A stretch of 45,689 nt of DNA from Kineosporia sp. A_224 (GTDB lineage: Bacteria > Actinomycetota > Actinomycetes > Actinomycetales > Kineosporiaceae): the NCBI RefSeq assembly GCF_002198655.1, contig NZ_MWLN01000173.1:1-45689 (forward strand), written 5' to 3'. Shown in pieces: positions 16,014 to 24,147 of the stretch. The notes below the pieces were generated by a model. That model ran no database searches. It saw only the letters and a list, made by a program, of their open reading frames with translations, and was not told the origin of the DNA. Every line of letters starts with the position of its first letter. The stretch's first letter is position 1. Made by a program: the position numbers and the translations under genes.

Positions 16014-16388
16014 ATGACCGTCCAGGACCCCACGACCCAGACGACCGAGCAGGCCACGAAGGAGCACGGCGTGCTCCTCACCGAGGTCGCGGCCACGAAG
16101 GTCAAGAGCCTGCTCGAGCAGGAGGGTCGCGACGACCTGCGCCTGCGGGTCGCCGTCCAGCCCGGTGGCTGCTCGGGGCTCATCTACCAGCTCTACTTCG
16201 ACGAGCGTCAGCTCGACGGCGACGCCGTCCGTGACTTCGGCGGCGTCGAGGTCATCGTCGACCGGATGAGCACGCCGTACCTCGACGGCGCGACCATCGA
16301 CTTCGCGGACACGATCGAGAAGCAGGGCTTCACGATCGACAACCCGAACGCCGGCGGGTCCTGCGCCTGCGGCGACAGCTTCCACTGA
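16014..16388 (+). CDS. erpA: Iron-sulfur cluster insertion protein, HesB/IscA/ErpA family
   Basis: A-type carrier that accepts Fe-S clusters and passes them to apo-enzymes in the cytoplasm. 124 aa; the three cluster-binding cysteines are in place: one in QPGGCSGLIYQ and two in the C-terminal SCACGDSFH. Other family features are LTEVAATKVKSLLEQEG and STPYLDGATIDFADTIEKQGFTIDNPNA. The ATG at 16014 has GGAG 8 nt upstream, and the N-terminal ~18 residues are a Thr/Gln-rich extension typical of actinobacteria. The neighbouring respiratory operons (Rieske QcrA and others) are plausible clients. The M. tuberculosis counterpart in the same neighbourhood is Rv2204c (from memory). Confidence 0.93.
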   Translation: MTVQDPTTQTTEQATKEHGVLLTEVAATKVKSLLEQEGRDDLRLRVAVQPGGCSGLIYQLYFDERQLDGDAVRDFGGVEVIVDRMSTPYLDGATIDFADTIEKQGFTIDNPNAGGSCACGDSFH

Positions 16389-16424
16389 CCGACCGCTCCG
16401 GTCCGCCGGAGCCCACGGTCCGCG

Positions 16425-16465
16425 CGACGGCCGCGGTCACCCCGAGCGGGTGACCGCGGCCGTCG
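16425..16465. terminator. Perfect 18-bp hairpin between convergent erpA and GNAT genes
   Basis: Arms 16425-16442 and 16448-16465 (CGACGGCCGCGGTCACCC and its exact complement) enclose a 5-nt loop. It lies between two convergent stop codons, 3 nt before the GNAT stop, and works in either direction as a bidirectional terminator. No U-tract follows, as is usual at this GC content. Confidence 0.85.
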
Positions 16466-16468
16466 TCG

Positions 16469-16993
16469 TCACCCGGGCCGACCGGCAGGCCCGCCGGAGG
16501 TGGGGGAGAGGTACACCCACAGGTCGAGGACCGTCGTGCCGAGGTCCAGCTCGAGCGGCTCCAACCGGACCCATCCGAGGGCCTCGTAGAACGCGACCGC
16601 CCCGGTGAAGCCCTGCACGACGTCGAGCACCACGCGCCGTCCCTCGGCGTCGGCGTGCCGGGTCGCGGTGTCGACGAGCCGGGCACCGACCCCGTCACGG
16701 CGTGTCGCGGGCGACACGAAGAGCCGCGCCAGCACCGCCAGCCGGTCGGCGCCCAGGCCGGTCGCCCGGTGCGCCGGGCCGAACGTCGGGTCGCCCTGCG
16801 CCTCGTGGAGCGCGACGTGCCCGACGACCCGCCCGTGCTGCTCCGCGACCCAGGCGACGCGCTCGTACGGCGGCGCCACGAACGACGTGACGTCGGCGGG
16901 CAGGTGGCCCGGGTAGCCGTCCGTCCGGTGCACCTCGAGGGCCAGCGACACGCACGCGGCGACGTCGTCCGCCGTGCGCGGGCGCACGATCAT
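16469..16993 (-). CDS. GNAT family N-acetyltransferase
   Basis: 174 aa; transfers an acetyl group from acetyl-CoA to an amine that cannot be identified here. The fold signature is readable: IVRPRTADDVAACVSLAL (start of the fold), WVAEQHGRVVGHVALHE (beta 2-4), LARLFVSPATRRDGVGARLVD (motif A, CoA pyrophosphate loop R-R-D-G-V-G), and GFTGAVAFYEALGWVRLE (motif B). A Shine-Dalgarno GGAGGA lies before the ATG at 16993. It is divergent from adoK (50 bp) and convergent with erpA. It is not part of the conserved cytochrome neighbourhood, so probably a local insertion. Confidence 0.88.
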   Translation of the reverse strand: MIVRPRTADDVAACVSLALEVHRTDGYPGHLPADVTSFVAPPYERVAWVAEQHGRVVGHVALHEAQGDPTFGPAHRATGLGADRLAVLARLFVSPATRRDGVGARLVDTATRHADAEGRRVVLDVVQGFTGAVAFYEALGWVRLEPLELDLGTTVLDLWVYLSPTSGGPAGRPG

Positions 16994-17029
16994 GGGGTCC
17001 TCCGTCCTCGCGCGGGTCCGCCGTACCGG

Positions 17030-17035
17030 TAGCGT
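17030..17035 (+). promoter_or_regulatory. -10 hexamer TAGCGT, leaderless adoK promoter
   Basis: TAGCGT ends 8 nt before the GTG at 17044; no Shine-Dalgarno is present. Confidence 0.5.
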
Positions 17036-17043
17036 GACGCCCC

Positions 17044-18027
17044 GTGCGCATCGCTGTGACCGGGTCCATCGCGACGGACCATCTCATGTCGTTCAAGGGC
17101 CGGTTCTCGGACAGCCTCGTCGTCGAGCAGCTGCAGAAGATCAGCCTGTCGTTCCTCGTCGAGGACCTCCAGATCCGGCGTGGCGGCGTGGCGGCGAACA
17201 TCGCCTTCGGCCTCGCCCGGCTCGGGACCGGGCCGCTGCTCGTCGGGGCGGTGGGGGAGGACTTCACCGACTACCGCTCCTGGTTGGAACGGCACGGGGT
17301 GGACTGCTCCGGCGTCCACGTCTCCGACGTGCACCACACCGCGCGGTTCATCTGCACGACGGACGACGACCAGGCGCAGATCGCGTCGTTCTACCCCGGC
17401 GCGATGAGCGAGGCCCGGCAGATCGAGCTCGGCCCGCTGGCCCGCGACACCGCGTTCGACCTCGTCGTCGTCAGCCCGAACGACCCCGACGCGATGCTGC
17501 GGCACACCGACGAGTGCCGCACGCGCGGCTACCCGTTCGCGGCCGACCCCTCCCAGCAGCTCGCGTGGTCGGACGGCGCGATGATCCGCCGGCTCGTCGA
17601 CGGTGCCGCGTACCTGTTCAGCAACGACTACGAGGCCGCCCTCATCCAGCAGAAGACCGGGTGGGACGACGCGGAGATCCTGCGCCGCGTCGGCGTCCGG
17701 GTCACCACCCACGGCGAGCACGGCGTCGTCATCGACAGCGTCGACGGCGAGACCCTCAAGGTCCCGGCCGTGCCGCCGGTGCGGATCGCCGACCCGACGG
17801 GCGTCGGCGACGCCTTCCGGGCGGGCTTCCTCGCCGGGCTGGTCTGGGGGCTCGGGCCCGAGCGCTGCGCGCAGACCGGCGCCACCCTGGCGACCCTCGT
17901 CCTGGAGACCGTCGGGCCGCAGGAGTACGACCTCGCCTCGGCCGGCTTCCTCGCCCGCCTCGCCGCGGCCTACGGCGACGACGCCGCGGCCGAGGTCGCC
18001 CCGCACCTGACGGCCGCCCTCGGCTGA
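17044..18027 (+). CDS. adoK: Adenosine kinase, PfkB family (actinobacterial AdoK)
   Basis: Phosphorylates adenosine to AMP for purine salvage in the cytoplasm. The 327-aa product follows the M. tuberculosis AdoK (Rv2202c) sequence closely as I recall it: MRIAVTGSIATDHLMSFKGRF, LSFLVEDLQIRRGGVAANIAF (N-terminal PfkB motif), ARFICTTDDDQAQIASFYPG, FAADPSQQLAW, AAYLFSNDYEAAL, and the C-terminal PfkB signature DPTGVGDAFRAGFLAG with its catalytic Asp. This group is related to ribokinase/fructokinase rather than to eukaryotic adenosine kinase. GTG start at 17044. aat starts 3 nt after its stop, so they probably share one transcript. General sugar kinase is the fallback if the orthology fails. Confidence 0.9.
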   Translation: MRIAVTGSIATDHLMSFKGRFSDSLVVEQLQKISLSFLVEDLQIRRGGVAANIAFGLARLGTGPLLVGAVGEDFTDYRSWLERHGVDCSGVHVSDVHHTARFICTTDDDQAQIASFYPGAMSEARQIELGPLARDTAFDLVVVSPNDPDAMLRHTDECRTRGYPFAADPSQQLAWSDGAMIRRLVDGAAYLFSNDYEAALIQQKTGWDDAEILRRVGVRVTTHGEHGVVIDSVDGETLKVPAVPPVRIADPTGVGDAFRAGFLAGLVWGLGPERCAQTGATLATLVLETVGPQEYDLASAGFLARLAAAYGDDAAAEVAPHLTAALG

Positions 18028-18030
18028 CCC

Positions 18031-18753
18031 GTGCCGCAGCCCGTCGAGCCGGCCCCCAGCCGGTTCGTCTTCGACCTCGCCGGGGCCGAGCCGGGCGAGG
18101 ACCTCGTCGGGGCCGGCGCCGACCTCGAACCGGGCACGCTGCTGCAGGCCTACAGGACGGGCCTGTTCCCGATGGGGCTCGGCCGGCACGGCACCGGGAC
18201 GCTCGGCTGGTGGTCCCCGGACCCCCGCGGCGTCCTGCTGCCCGCAGGCCTACGGGTGTCCCGTTCGCTGCGCCGCTCGCTGCAGCGGTTCGAGGTGCGG
18301 CTCGACACGGCCTTCGACGCCGTCGTCGCCGCGTGCGGCGACCCCGGCCGTCCGGGCGCGTGGATCACCGCGGAGGTCGCGGCCGCGTACGGCCGGCTGC
18401 ACCGCCTGGGGTGGGCGCACTCCGTCGAGTGCTGGGCCGACGAGCGGCTCGTCGGCGGCCTGTACGGCGTCGCCGTCGGAGGCCTGTTCGCGGGGGAGTC
18501 GATGTTCCACACCGAGCGGGACGCGAGCAAGGCCGCGCTCGTCGCCCTCGCGCGGATGCTCTGGGCGGACGACGACCCGCGCCGCCTGCTCGACGTCCAG
18601 TGGCGCACCGAGCACCTCGCGACGCTCGGTGTCGTCGACGTGCCGCGCGAGGAGTACCTCGCACGGCTGCCCGCGGCGCTCGCGGCGCCGCTGCCGGCCG
18701 CGTTCACCGCCGCCCCGCCACCTCCGTTGCCGTCCAGGGGCTTTGGTCCCTGA
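18031..18753 (+). CDS. aat: Leucyl/phenylalanyl-tRNA--protein transferase
   Basis: Attaches Leu or Phe from aminoacyl-tRNA to N-terminal Arg/Lys of proteins, marking them for ClpS/ClpAP under the N-end rule. 240 aa, against ~234 in E. coli. Motifs: LLQAYRTGLFPMG, LGWWSPDPRGVLLP, LRVSRSLRRSLQRFEV, WITAEVAAAYGRLHRLGWAHSVECW and GGLYGVAVGGLFAGESMFH, followed by LLDVQWRTEHLATLGVVDVPREEY. A GTG start, three nt downstream of adoK, indicates coupling. The 30 N-terminal residues and a Pro-rich tail are extra to the core domain. Confidence 0.93.
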   Translation: MPQPVEPAPSRFVFDLAGAEPGEDLVGAGADLEPGTLLQAYRTGLFPMGLGRHGTGTLGWWSPDPRGVLLPAGLRVSRSLRRSLQRFEVRLDTAFDAVVAACGDPGRPGAWITAEVAAAYGRLHRLGWAHSVECWADERLVGGLYGVAVGGLFAGESMFHTERDASKAALVALARMLWADDDPRRLLDVQWRTEHLATLGVVDVPREEYLARLPAALAAPLPAAFTAAPPPPLPSRGFGP

Positions 18754-18817
18754 CCTGCACCGGAACCGTTCCCGGGCGGTGTGCGGTGCGCCACGCCGAG
18801 CAAGGGCATCCCCGCAC

Positions 18818-18845
18818 GGAACTGTCCGGTGGCAGGGAGTAGTGT
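18818..18845 (+). promoter_or_regulatory. Possible ctaC promoter
   Basis: TAGTGT at 18840-18845 is a reasonable -10, with GGAACT 16 nt upstream as a weak -35. It lies 62 nt before the ctaC start in a 154-bp gap. Confidence 0.35.
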
Positions 18846-18907
18846 GCTCACGTCGAGGACCGTCCCCCCGGTGAGGCTGCCGGGCGAGATCCGCTGGAAG
18901 GCCACTC

Positions 18908-19849
18908 TTGCGACTCCACGAGGAGGCCCGCGTCACGCGCGGGCGATCGCGCCGGGCTGGGCTGGCGCTGCTGGCTGTTCCCGGCGTCATGCTGCTCTCC
19001 GGCTGCTCCGAAGCAGCCCAGCGGGGCTGGATGCCGTCCACCAAGGACACGACGAACCAGACCGGCCGGATCATGGAGCTGTGGAACGGCTCCTGGATCG
19101 CCGCCCTGCTCGTCGGTGCCCTCACCTGGGGCCTGATGCTCTGGTGCATCGTCGCTTACCGGCGGCGGCGCGACGAGACGGGCTACCCGGCTCAGATCCG
19201 GTACAACATCCCGCTCGAGATCCTGTACACCGTCCTGCCGCTGATGATGGTGTCGGTCCTGTTCTACTTCACGGCGCGGGACCAGGCGGCGATCAACAGC
19301 ATCACCGCGAAGCCCGACATCACGATCAACGTGGTCGGCAAGCAGTGGGCCTGGGACTTCAACTACCTCGGTCCGGACGCGAAGGACCCCGCGGACGACG
19401 TGTACGAGGTCGGCCTGCAGGGTCAGCTCGACGGCACGAACGGTGCCGAGGCCGACCTGCCGACGCTCTACCTGCCGGTCAACCAGCGGGTCGAGTTCGT
19501 GCTCACCGCGCGCGACGTCATCCACTCGTTCTGGGTGCCGGCGTTCCTCTACAAGATGGACGTCATCCCCGGCATCGAGAACCGCTTCCAGGTGGTGCCG
19601 CAGCGCGAGGGCCTCTACAAGGGCAAGTGCGCCGAGCTGTGCGGCGAGTACCACTCGGAGATGCTGTTCAACGTGCGCGTGGTCTCGGCCGAGGAGTACC
19701 AGCAGCACCTCGCGGACCTCAAGGCCAAGGGCCAGACCGGAACGCTCGACGCGAACCTCGGCCGGAGCGACACTCCGGACGGCGGCCGCGGGGCGATCCC
19801 GGGCGGCGGCAGGAACGGCGGCGCGAACGACCTGGGGAGCAACTCATGA
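18908..19849 (+). CDS. ctaC: Cytochrome c oxidase subunit II, lipoprotein
   Basis: Carries the CuA centre that receives electrons for the aa3 oxidase. 313 aa. The N-terminus is a lipoprotein signal with lipobox LLSGC near residue 32; two membrane segments follow (about 57-79 and 101-120). The CuA domain has [16 protein letters not shown] and [12 protein letters not shown], giving His, two Cys, Glu, His and Met ligands. The start is a TTG at 18908: no ATG/GTG lies in a suitable position, and GGAAGG sits 8 nt upstream. The Gly-rich tail ([15 protein letters not shown]) is probably disordered. Its stop overlaps ctaD by 4 bp. Confidence 0.93.
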   Translation: MRLHEEARVTRGRSRRAGLALLAVPGVMLLSGCSEAAQRGWMPSTKDTTNQTGRIMELWNGSWIAALLVGALTWGLMLWCIVAYRRRRDETGYPAQIRYNIPLEILYTVLPLMMVSVLFYFTARDQAAINSITAKPDITINVVGKQWAWDFNYLGPDAKDPADDVYEVGLQGQLDGTNGAEADLPTLYLPVNQRVEFVLTARDVIHSFWVPAFLYKMDVIPGIENRFQVVPQREGLYKGKCAELCGEYHSEMLFNVRVVSAEEYQQHLADLKAKGQTGTLDANLGRSDTPDGGRGAIPGGGRNGGANDLGSNS

Positions 19850-21570
19850 CGACTCTCGACAGCGGTGGCCAGGCGGCGACCTTCGGTGTCCCGGTCCGCC
19901 GCGCGACCAAGGGCCAGATCGTCGTCAAGTGGCTCACGACGACCGACCACAAGGTCATCGGCAACCTCTACCTGATCACCTCGATGGCGTTCTTCGCCAT
20001 CGGCGGTCTCATGGCGCTGGCGATCCGGGCCGAGCTGTTCCAGCCCGGCATGCAGGTCTTCCAGACCAAGGAGCAGTACAACCAGTTCTTCACGATGCAC
20101 GGCCTGATCATGCTGCTGCTCTTCGCGACGCCGGCCTTCGCGGGCTGGGCGAACGCGATCATGCCGCTGCAGATCGGCGCGCCGGACGTCGCCTTCCCGC
20201 GGCTCAACATGTTCGCGTACTGGCTGTACCTGTTCGGCGGGCTCATCGCGGCCTCGTCGTTCCTCACGCCGCAGGGCGCTCCCGGCTTCGGCTGGTTCCT
20301 CTACGCGCCGCTGTCGAACGCGACGTACACCCCGGGCCTGGGCGCCGACCTCGGCATCTTCGGCCTCGCGCTCGGCGGTTTCGGCACGATCCTCGGTGCC
20401 GTCAACTTCATCACGACCATCGTGTGCATGCGTGCACCGGGCATGACGATGTTCCGGATGCCGATCTTCACCTGGAACATCCTCATCACGAGCGTGCTCG
20501 TGCTCATGGCCTTCCCGCCGCTCGCCGCCGCGCTCCTCGCGCTCGGCGCGGACCGCAGGCTGGGCGCCACGGTCTTCGAACCCGAGAACGGCGGGGCGAT
20601 CCTGTGGCAGCACCTCTTCTGGTTCTTCGGGCACCCTGAGGTCTACATCCTCGCGCTGCCGTTCTTCGGCATCGTCTCGGAGATCCTGCCGGTGTTCAGC
20701 CGCAAGCCGATCTTCGGCTACAAGGGCCTCATCTTCGCGACGATCTCGATCGCGGGCCTGTCCGTCGCGGTGTGGGCGCACCACATGTACGTGACCGGCC
20801 AGGTGGCGCTGCCGTTCTTCGCCTTCATGACGATGCTCATCGCCGTCCCGACGGGCGTGAAGTTCTTCAACTGGATCGGCACGATGTGGCGCGGGTCGCT
20901 GACCTTCGAGACACCGATGCTGTGGTCGCTGGGCTTCCTCGCGACGTTCCTCTTCGGCGGTCTGACGGGCATCATCCTGTCGACGCCGGCGCTGGACTTC
21001 CACATGTCCGACAGCTACTTCGTCGTGGCGCACTTCCACTACGTCATCTTCGGCACCGTCGTGTTCGCGATGTACGCGGGCTTCTACTTCTGGTGGCCGA
21101 AGCTCACGGGCCAGATGCTCGACGAGCGGCTCGGCAAGATCCACTTCTGGCTGACGTTCATCGGGTTCCACACGACGTTCCTCATCCAGCACTGGCTCGG
21201 CGTCGAGGGCATGGCGCGCCGCTACGCGGACTACCTCCCCGAGGACGGCTTCACCCTCGAGAACCAGGTGTCCACGGCCGGTGCGGCGATCCTCGCGATC
21301 AGCTTCCTGCCGTTCCTCTGGAACATCTACACGACGACGAAGAACGCGCCGAAGGTGACCGTCGACGACCCGTGGGGCTACGGCGGCTCGCTCGAGTGGG
21401 CGACGTCCTGCCCGCCGCCACGGCACAACTTCTCGTCGCTGCCCCGGATCCGTTCGGAGCGGCCCGCGTTCGACCTGCACCACCCGGAGGTCGCGGCCGC
21501 TGCGGCGACCCCGCCGGACAACTCGCTGCTCGCCGGTGTGTACGGCGGCGCCGACGTGAAGAACGACTGA
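19846..21570 (+). CDS. ctaD: Cytochrome c oxidase subunit I
   Basis: Catalytic subunit of the aa3 terminal oxidase, reducing O2 and pumping protons. 574 aa with 12 expected membrane helices. Ligands and key residues are visible: [12 protein letters not shown] (haem a His), [17 protein letters not shown] (CuB His and the cross-linked Tyr), AHHMY (two CuB His) and [10 protein letters not shown] (haem a3 and haem a His). The N-terminus [17 protein letters not shown] is the usual subunit-I opening. ATG at 19846 overlaps the ctaC stop. The C-terminal extension of ~60 residues after the last helix is typical of actinobacterial CtaD. Works in a supercomplex with QcrCAB encoded downstream. Confidence 0.97.
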   Translation: MTTLDSGGQAATFGVPVRRATKGQIVVKWLTTTDHKVIGNLYLITSMAFFAIGGLMALAIRAELFQPGMQVFQTKEQYNQFFTMHGLIMLLLFATPAFAGWANAIMPLQIGAPDVAFPRLNMFAYWLYLFGGLIAASSFLTPQGAPGFGWFLYAPLSNATYTPGLGADLGIFGLALGGFGTILGAVNFITTIVCMRAPGMTMFRMPIFTWNILITSVLVLMAFPPLAAALLALGADRRLGATVFEPENGGAILWQHLFWFFGHPEVYILALPFFGIVSEILPVFSRKPIFGYKGLIFATISIAGLSVAVWAHHMYVTGQVALPFFAFMTMLIAVPTGVKFFNWIGTMWRGSLTFETPMLWSLGFLATFLFGGLTGIILSTPALDFHMSDSYFVVAHFHYVIFGTVVFAMYAGFYFWWPKLTGQMLDERLGKIHFWLTFIGFHTTFLIQHWLGVEGMARRYADYLPEDGFTLENQVSTAGAAILAISFLPFLWNIYTTTKNAPKVTVDDPWGYGGSLEWATSCPPPRHNFSSLPRIRSERPAFDLHHPEVAAAAATPPDNSLLAGVYGGADVKND

Positions 21571-21583
21571 GAGGCCTGCTGCG

Positions 21584-21985
21584 GTGAAGGTCGAGACCCT
21601 GCTCTTCTCCTCGGGCGTGCTGTTCTTCACGCCGATCGCGATCGTCTACGGCATCGTGACCCAGTGGAACGAGCCGGTGGGTGCTGCTGCCCTGCTGCTC
21701 ACCGCCGGGCTCGCGCTGCTCATCGGGCTGTACTTCTGGCTCACCGCGCGGCGGATCGACGACCGCCCGGAGGACGACCCGGACGGCGAGATCCGCCAGG
21801 GCTTCGGCGAGCAGGGCGTCTTCGCGCCCTACTCGTGGTGGCCGTTCTGGCTCGCCCTCGGCTCGGCGGTCATCTTCGCCGGCATGGCGGTCGGCTGGTG
21901 GCTCTTCTACATCGGCCTGGGCCTGGGCGCCGTCGGCCTCGTGGGCTGGGTCTTCGAGTACTACCGCGGCGAGCACGCGCACTGA
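21584..21985 (+). CDS. ctaF: Cytochrome c oxidase subunit 4, actinobacterial type
   Basis: A 133-aa structural subunit found only in actinobacterial aa3 oxidases. Four membrane segments are seen (about 4-24, 34-54, 85-103 and 106-125), with the conserved cytoplasmic loop ARRIDDRPEDDPDGEIRQGF and GVFAPYSWWPFWLALG. The product begins MKVETLLFSSGVLFF with a GTG at 21584, 13 nt after ctaD, and ends EYYRGEHAH. Third gene of ctaC-ctaD-ctaF. Confidence 0.93.
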   Translation: MKVETLLFSSGVLFFTPIAIVYGIVTQWNEPVGAAALLLTAGLALLIGLYFWLTARRIDDRPEDDPDGEIRQGFGEQGVFAPYSWWPFWLALGSAVIFAGMAVGWWLFYIGLGLGAVGLVGWVFEYYRGEHAH

Positions 21986-22057
21986 CCGCACGAACGCTGC
22001 AGCGTCGTCCGCCCGTCGGCGTCCCTCCGGGACCCGGCGGGCGGTGTCGTTCGCACG

Positions 22058-22063
22058 TATCCT
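22058..22063 (+). promoter_or_regulatory. -10 hexamer TATCCT, L,D-transpeptidase promoter
   Basis: TATCCT is the best -10 in the 172-bp gap after ctaF. It predicts an ~88-nt leader containing a small GGGTC/GACCC hairpin (22126-22140) just before the Shine-Dalgarno. Confidence 0.4.
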
Positions 22064-22157
22064 GAGCCCAGGGCAACCTTTCGTCGGGGGCCGGCGTCAT
22101 CAGACGTCGGGGCAGCACGTCGAGAGGGTCTTCACGACCCGAGGGAGTCACGGGACC

Positions 22158-23354
22158 GTGCGTACGAGCGTGAGGATCTGGGGAGCAGGGCTGGTCGCCG
22201 TCCTGGCCCTCTCGGGGTGCACGGCCGGGACGTCGTCGCAGGCGGACGCCGCGGGAGGCGGCTCGCCGTCCGCGGGAGGGAGCCAGGGCCAGACCTCGTC
22301 GCCGGCCGCGCAGCCGGTCTCCGTCACCGTCACCCCGAAGGACGACGCCACGAAGGTGCGCCCCGACGCCGGGGTCTCCGTGGCCGCCGCGCAGGGCCGG
22401 ATCACCTCGGTCAAGGTCACCGCCGCCGACGGCACCAAGGTCGCCGGTGACCTCTCCGACGACGGTGCGAGCTGGAAGAACACCGCCCACCTGGCACCGG
22501 CCGCGACGTACACGGTCAAGGTCGCCGCGCAGAACGCGGACGGCGTCGCGACGACGGTGACGTCGACCTTCAAGACGCTGCGCCCGGCCGGCTTCGCCGG
22601 GGCCTCGCTGCAGCCCTCCGACGGCTGGGTCGTCGGGGTCGGGATGCCCGTCGTCGTCACCTTCGACAGCACGGTGAAGAACCGCGCGAAGGTCGAGAAG
22701 GCGCTCAAGGTCACGGCGACGCCGGCGATCGAGGGAGCCTGGCGCTGGACGGGCAGCCGGCAGGTGCAGTGGCGCCCCAAGGAGTTCTGGAAGACCGGCA
22801 CGAAGGTCAAGGTCGTCGCGGACCTCAAGGGCGTCGAGGTGTCGCCCGGGGTCTGGGGCAAGCGCACCCGCACCGCCGACTTCGAGATCGGCTCGGCGAT
22901 GGTGAGCACCGTCGACATCGCCGCGCACACGATGACCGTCCGCAAGAACGGCAAGGTCATCAAGGTGATCCCGGTGACGACGGGCAAGCCGGGCCTGGCC
23001 ACCCGCAACGGCACGAAGGTCATCATCAGCCGGGAGACCACGCACCGGATGGACGCCGCGACGACCGGGGTCTCGCAGGACTCCCCGGAGTACTACAACC
23101 TCGTCGTGAAGTACGCGATGCGCCTCACGTGGAGCGGTGAGTTCGTCCACGCCGCGCCGTGGTCCGTCGGGTCCCAGGGCCGGGCCAACGTCTCGCACGG
23201 CTGCACGGGCATGAGCACCGCCAACGCCGCGTGGATCTTCGAGCACTCCAAGGTCGGGGACGTCGTCAAGTACGTCCACGGGTCGCGCAAGCTCGAGGAC
23301 GGCAACGGCTACACCGCCTGGAACATGTCCTTCGACCAGTGGGCGAACGCCTGA
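22158..23354 (+). CDS. L,D-transpeptidase lipoprotein (Ig-like domains plus YkuD)
   Basis: Makes 3-3 cross-links in peptidoglycan outside the membrane. 398 aa: signal with lipobox LALSGC (Cys ~21), a Ser/Gly-rich linker to ~50, two Ig-like domains (about 50-150 and 155-245) and a YkuD catalytic domain (about 250-375). The catalytic motif ANVSHGCTGMS, with nucleophilic Cys after HG, is present, as is the upstream EFVHAAPWS. The architecture matches mycobacterial LdtMt1/LdtMt2-like enzymes. GTG at 22158 has GGGAG upstream. It lies between the two halves of the respiratory cluster, convergent with the methyltransferase gene. Confidence 0.93.
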   Translation: MRTSVRIWGAGLVAVLALSGCTAGTSSQADAAGGGSPSAGGSQGQTSSPAAQPVSVTVTPKDDATKVRPDAGVSVAAAQGRITSVKVTAADGTKVAGDLSDDGASWKNTAHLAPAATYTVKVAAQNADGVATTVTSTFKTLRPAGFAGASLQPSDGWVVGVGMPVVVTFDSTVKNRAKVEKALKVTATPAIEGAWRWTGSRQVQWRPKEFWKTGTKVKVVADLKGVEVSPGVWGKRTRTADFEIGSAMVSTVDIAAHTMTVRKNGKVIKVIPVTTGKPGLATRNGTKVIISRETTHRMDAATTGVSQDSPEYYNLVVKYAMRLTWSGEFVHAAPWSVGSQGRANVSHGCTGMSTANAAWIFEHSKVGDVVKYVHGSRKLEDGNGYTAWNMSFDQWANA

Positions 23355-23381
23355 GCCCGGGCCCTTCGGCCGGCCGGCCGG

Positions 23382-24137
23382 TCAGCCGGTCGGGGGCAGG
23401 GTGAGGACCCGCGTCCGCCGGACCGGTGCGTCCTCGAGGGCCGCGGCGACCGGGACGTCGAACGCGGCGACGGGCGTGAAGGTGTCCGGAGGCAGGTAGG
23501 TCCGGCCCGGGTCCCCGGCGAGGACGACCGCCCCGGCGGCGACCGCACGGCGCAGGACGGTGAGCGTCGCCGCCGCGAGGGACCGCTCGAAGAACAGGTC
23601 CCCGGCGAGGACGACGTCCGCGGCGAGCAGCCGGGCGACGAGCGGGTCGCCGTCCGCGGCCTGCGCCATCGCCACGACGTCCGCGACGGCCGTGGCGAGC
23701 CGGCCGGCCGGGGGAGCGCCGACGGTGACGCCGTTGAGGCCGGCGTTGAGCGCGGTGGCGGTGAGCGCCAACGGGTCGAGGTCGAGGGCCAGGACGTGCG
23801 CCGCCCCGGCGAGCGCGGCCGCGATGCTCACGAGTCCGGAGCCGCACCCGAGGTCGACGACGAGGCGCCCGGCGACGGCGTCCGGCGCTTCGAGCAGGTG
23901 GCGGGCCAGGGCGGCCCCGCCGGGCCACGGGAAGGCCCAGAACGGCGGGGGAGCGCCCTGGACGCCGGAACGGTCCTCCGTGGCCTGCCAGAGGCCGTAC
24001 GGCTCCGCGGCGACGTGGAGGACGACCTCCGGGACGAACGGGGTGGCGCAGGGACGGGTGAGGGCCCGGACGAACGCCGTGGCGTCGTCCGGGCCCTCGT
24101 GGTCCGGTGCTGCGGGGTCGTGCGTGCGGTGCGGCAG
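23382..24137 (-). CDS. Class I SAM methyltransferase (ETFB-lysine/nicotinamide N-methylase-like), no canonical start codon
   Basis: The frame reads as a complete small methyltransferase: an N-terminal PFVPEVVLHVAAEPYGLWQATE and PFWAFPWPGGAALARHLLE, SAM motif I GRLVVDLGCGSGLVSIAAAL, ALDLDPLALTATALNAG (motif II region), AADVVLAGDLFFE, and LAGDPGRTYLPP. These blocks match the METTL20-like group. The frame is open back into qcrB, but between 24155 and 23831 there is no ATG, GTG or TTG. The only options are CTG at 24137, a GTC at 24155 overlapping the qcrB stop, or GTG at 23831, which would delete motif I. I give CTG as the least bad start. A lost GTG start, or a sequencing error, is equally possible. 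Confidence 0.6.
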   Translation of the reverse strand: MPHRTHDPAAPDHEGPDDATAFVRALTRPCATPFVPEVVLHVAAEPYGLWQATEDRSGVQGAPPPFWAFPWPGGAALARHLLEAPDAVAGRLVVDLGCGSGLVSIAAALAGAAHVLALDLDPLALTATALNAGLNGVTVGAPPAGRLATAVADVVAMAQAADGDPLVARLLAADVVLAGDLFFERSLAAATLTVLRRAVAAGAVVLAGDPGRTYLPPDTFTPVAAFDVPVAAALEDAPVRRTRVLTLPPTG

Positions 24138-24147
24138 GGCGTGCCGG

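Noticed and set aside
16000-16017. ATG at 16000 as erpA start
   Set aside because: The frame ends in TGA after five codons; the in-frame ATG at 16014 has proper Shine-Dalgarno spacing.
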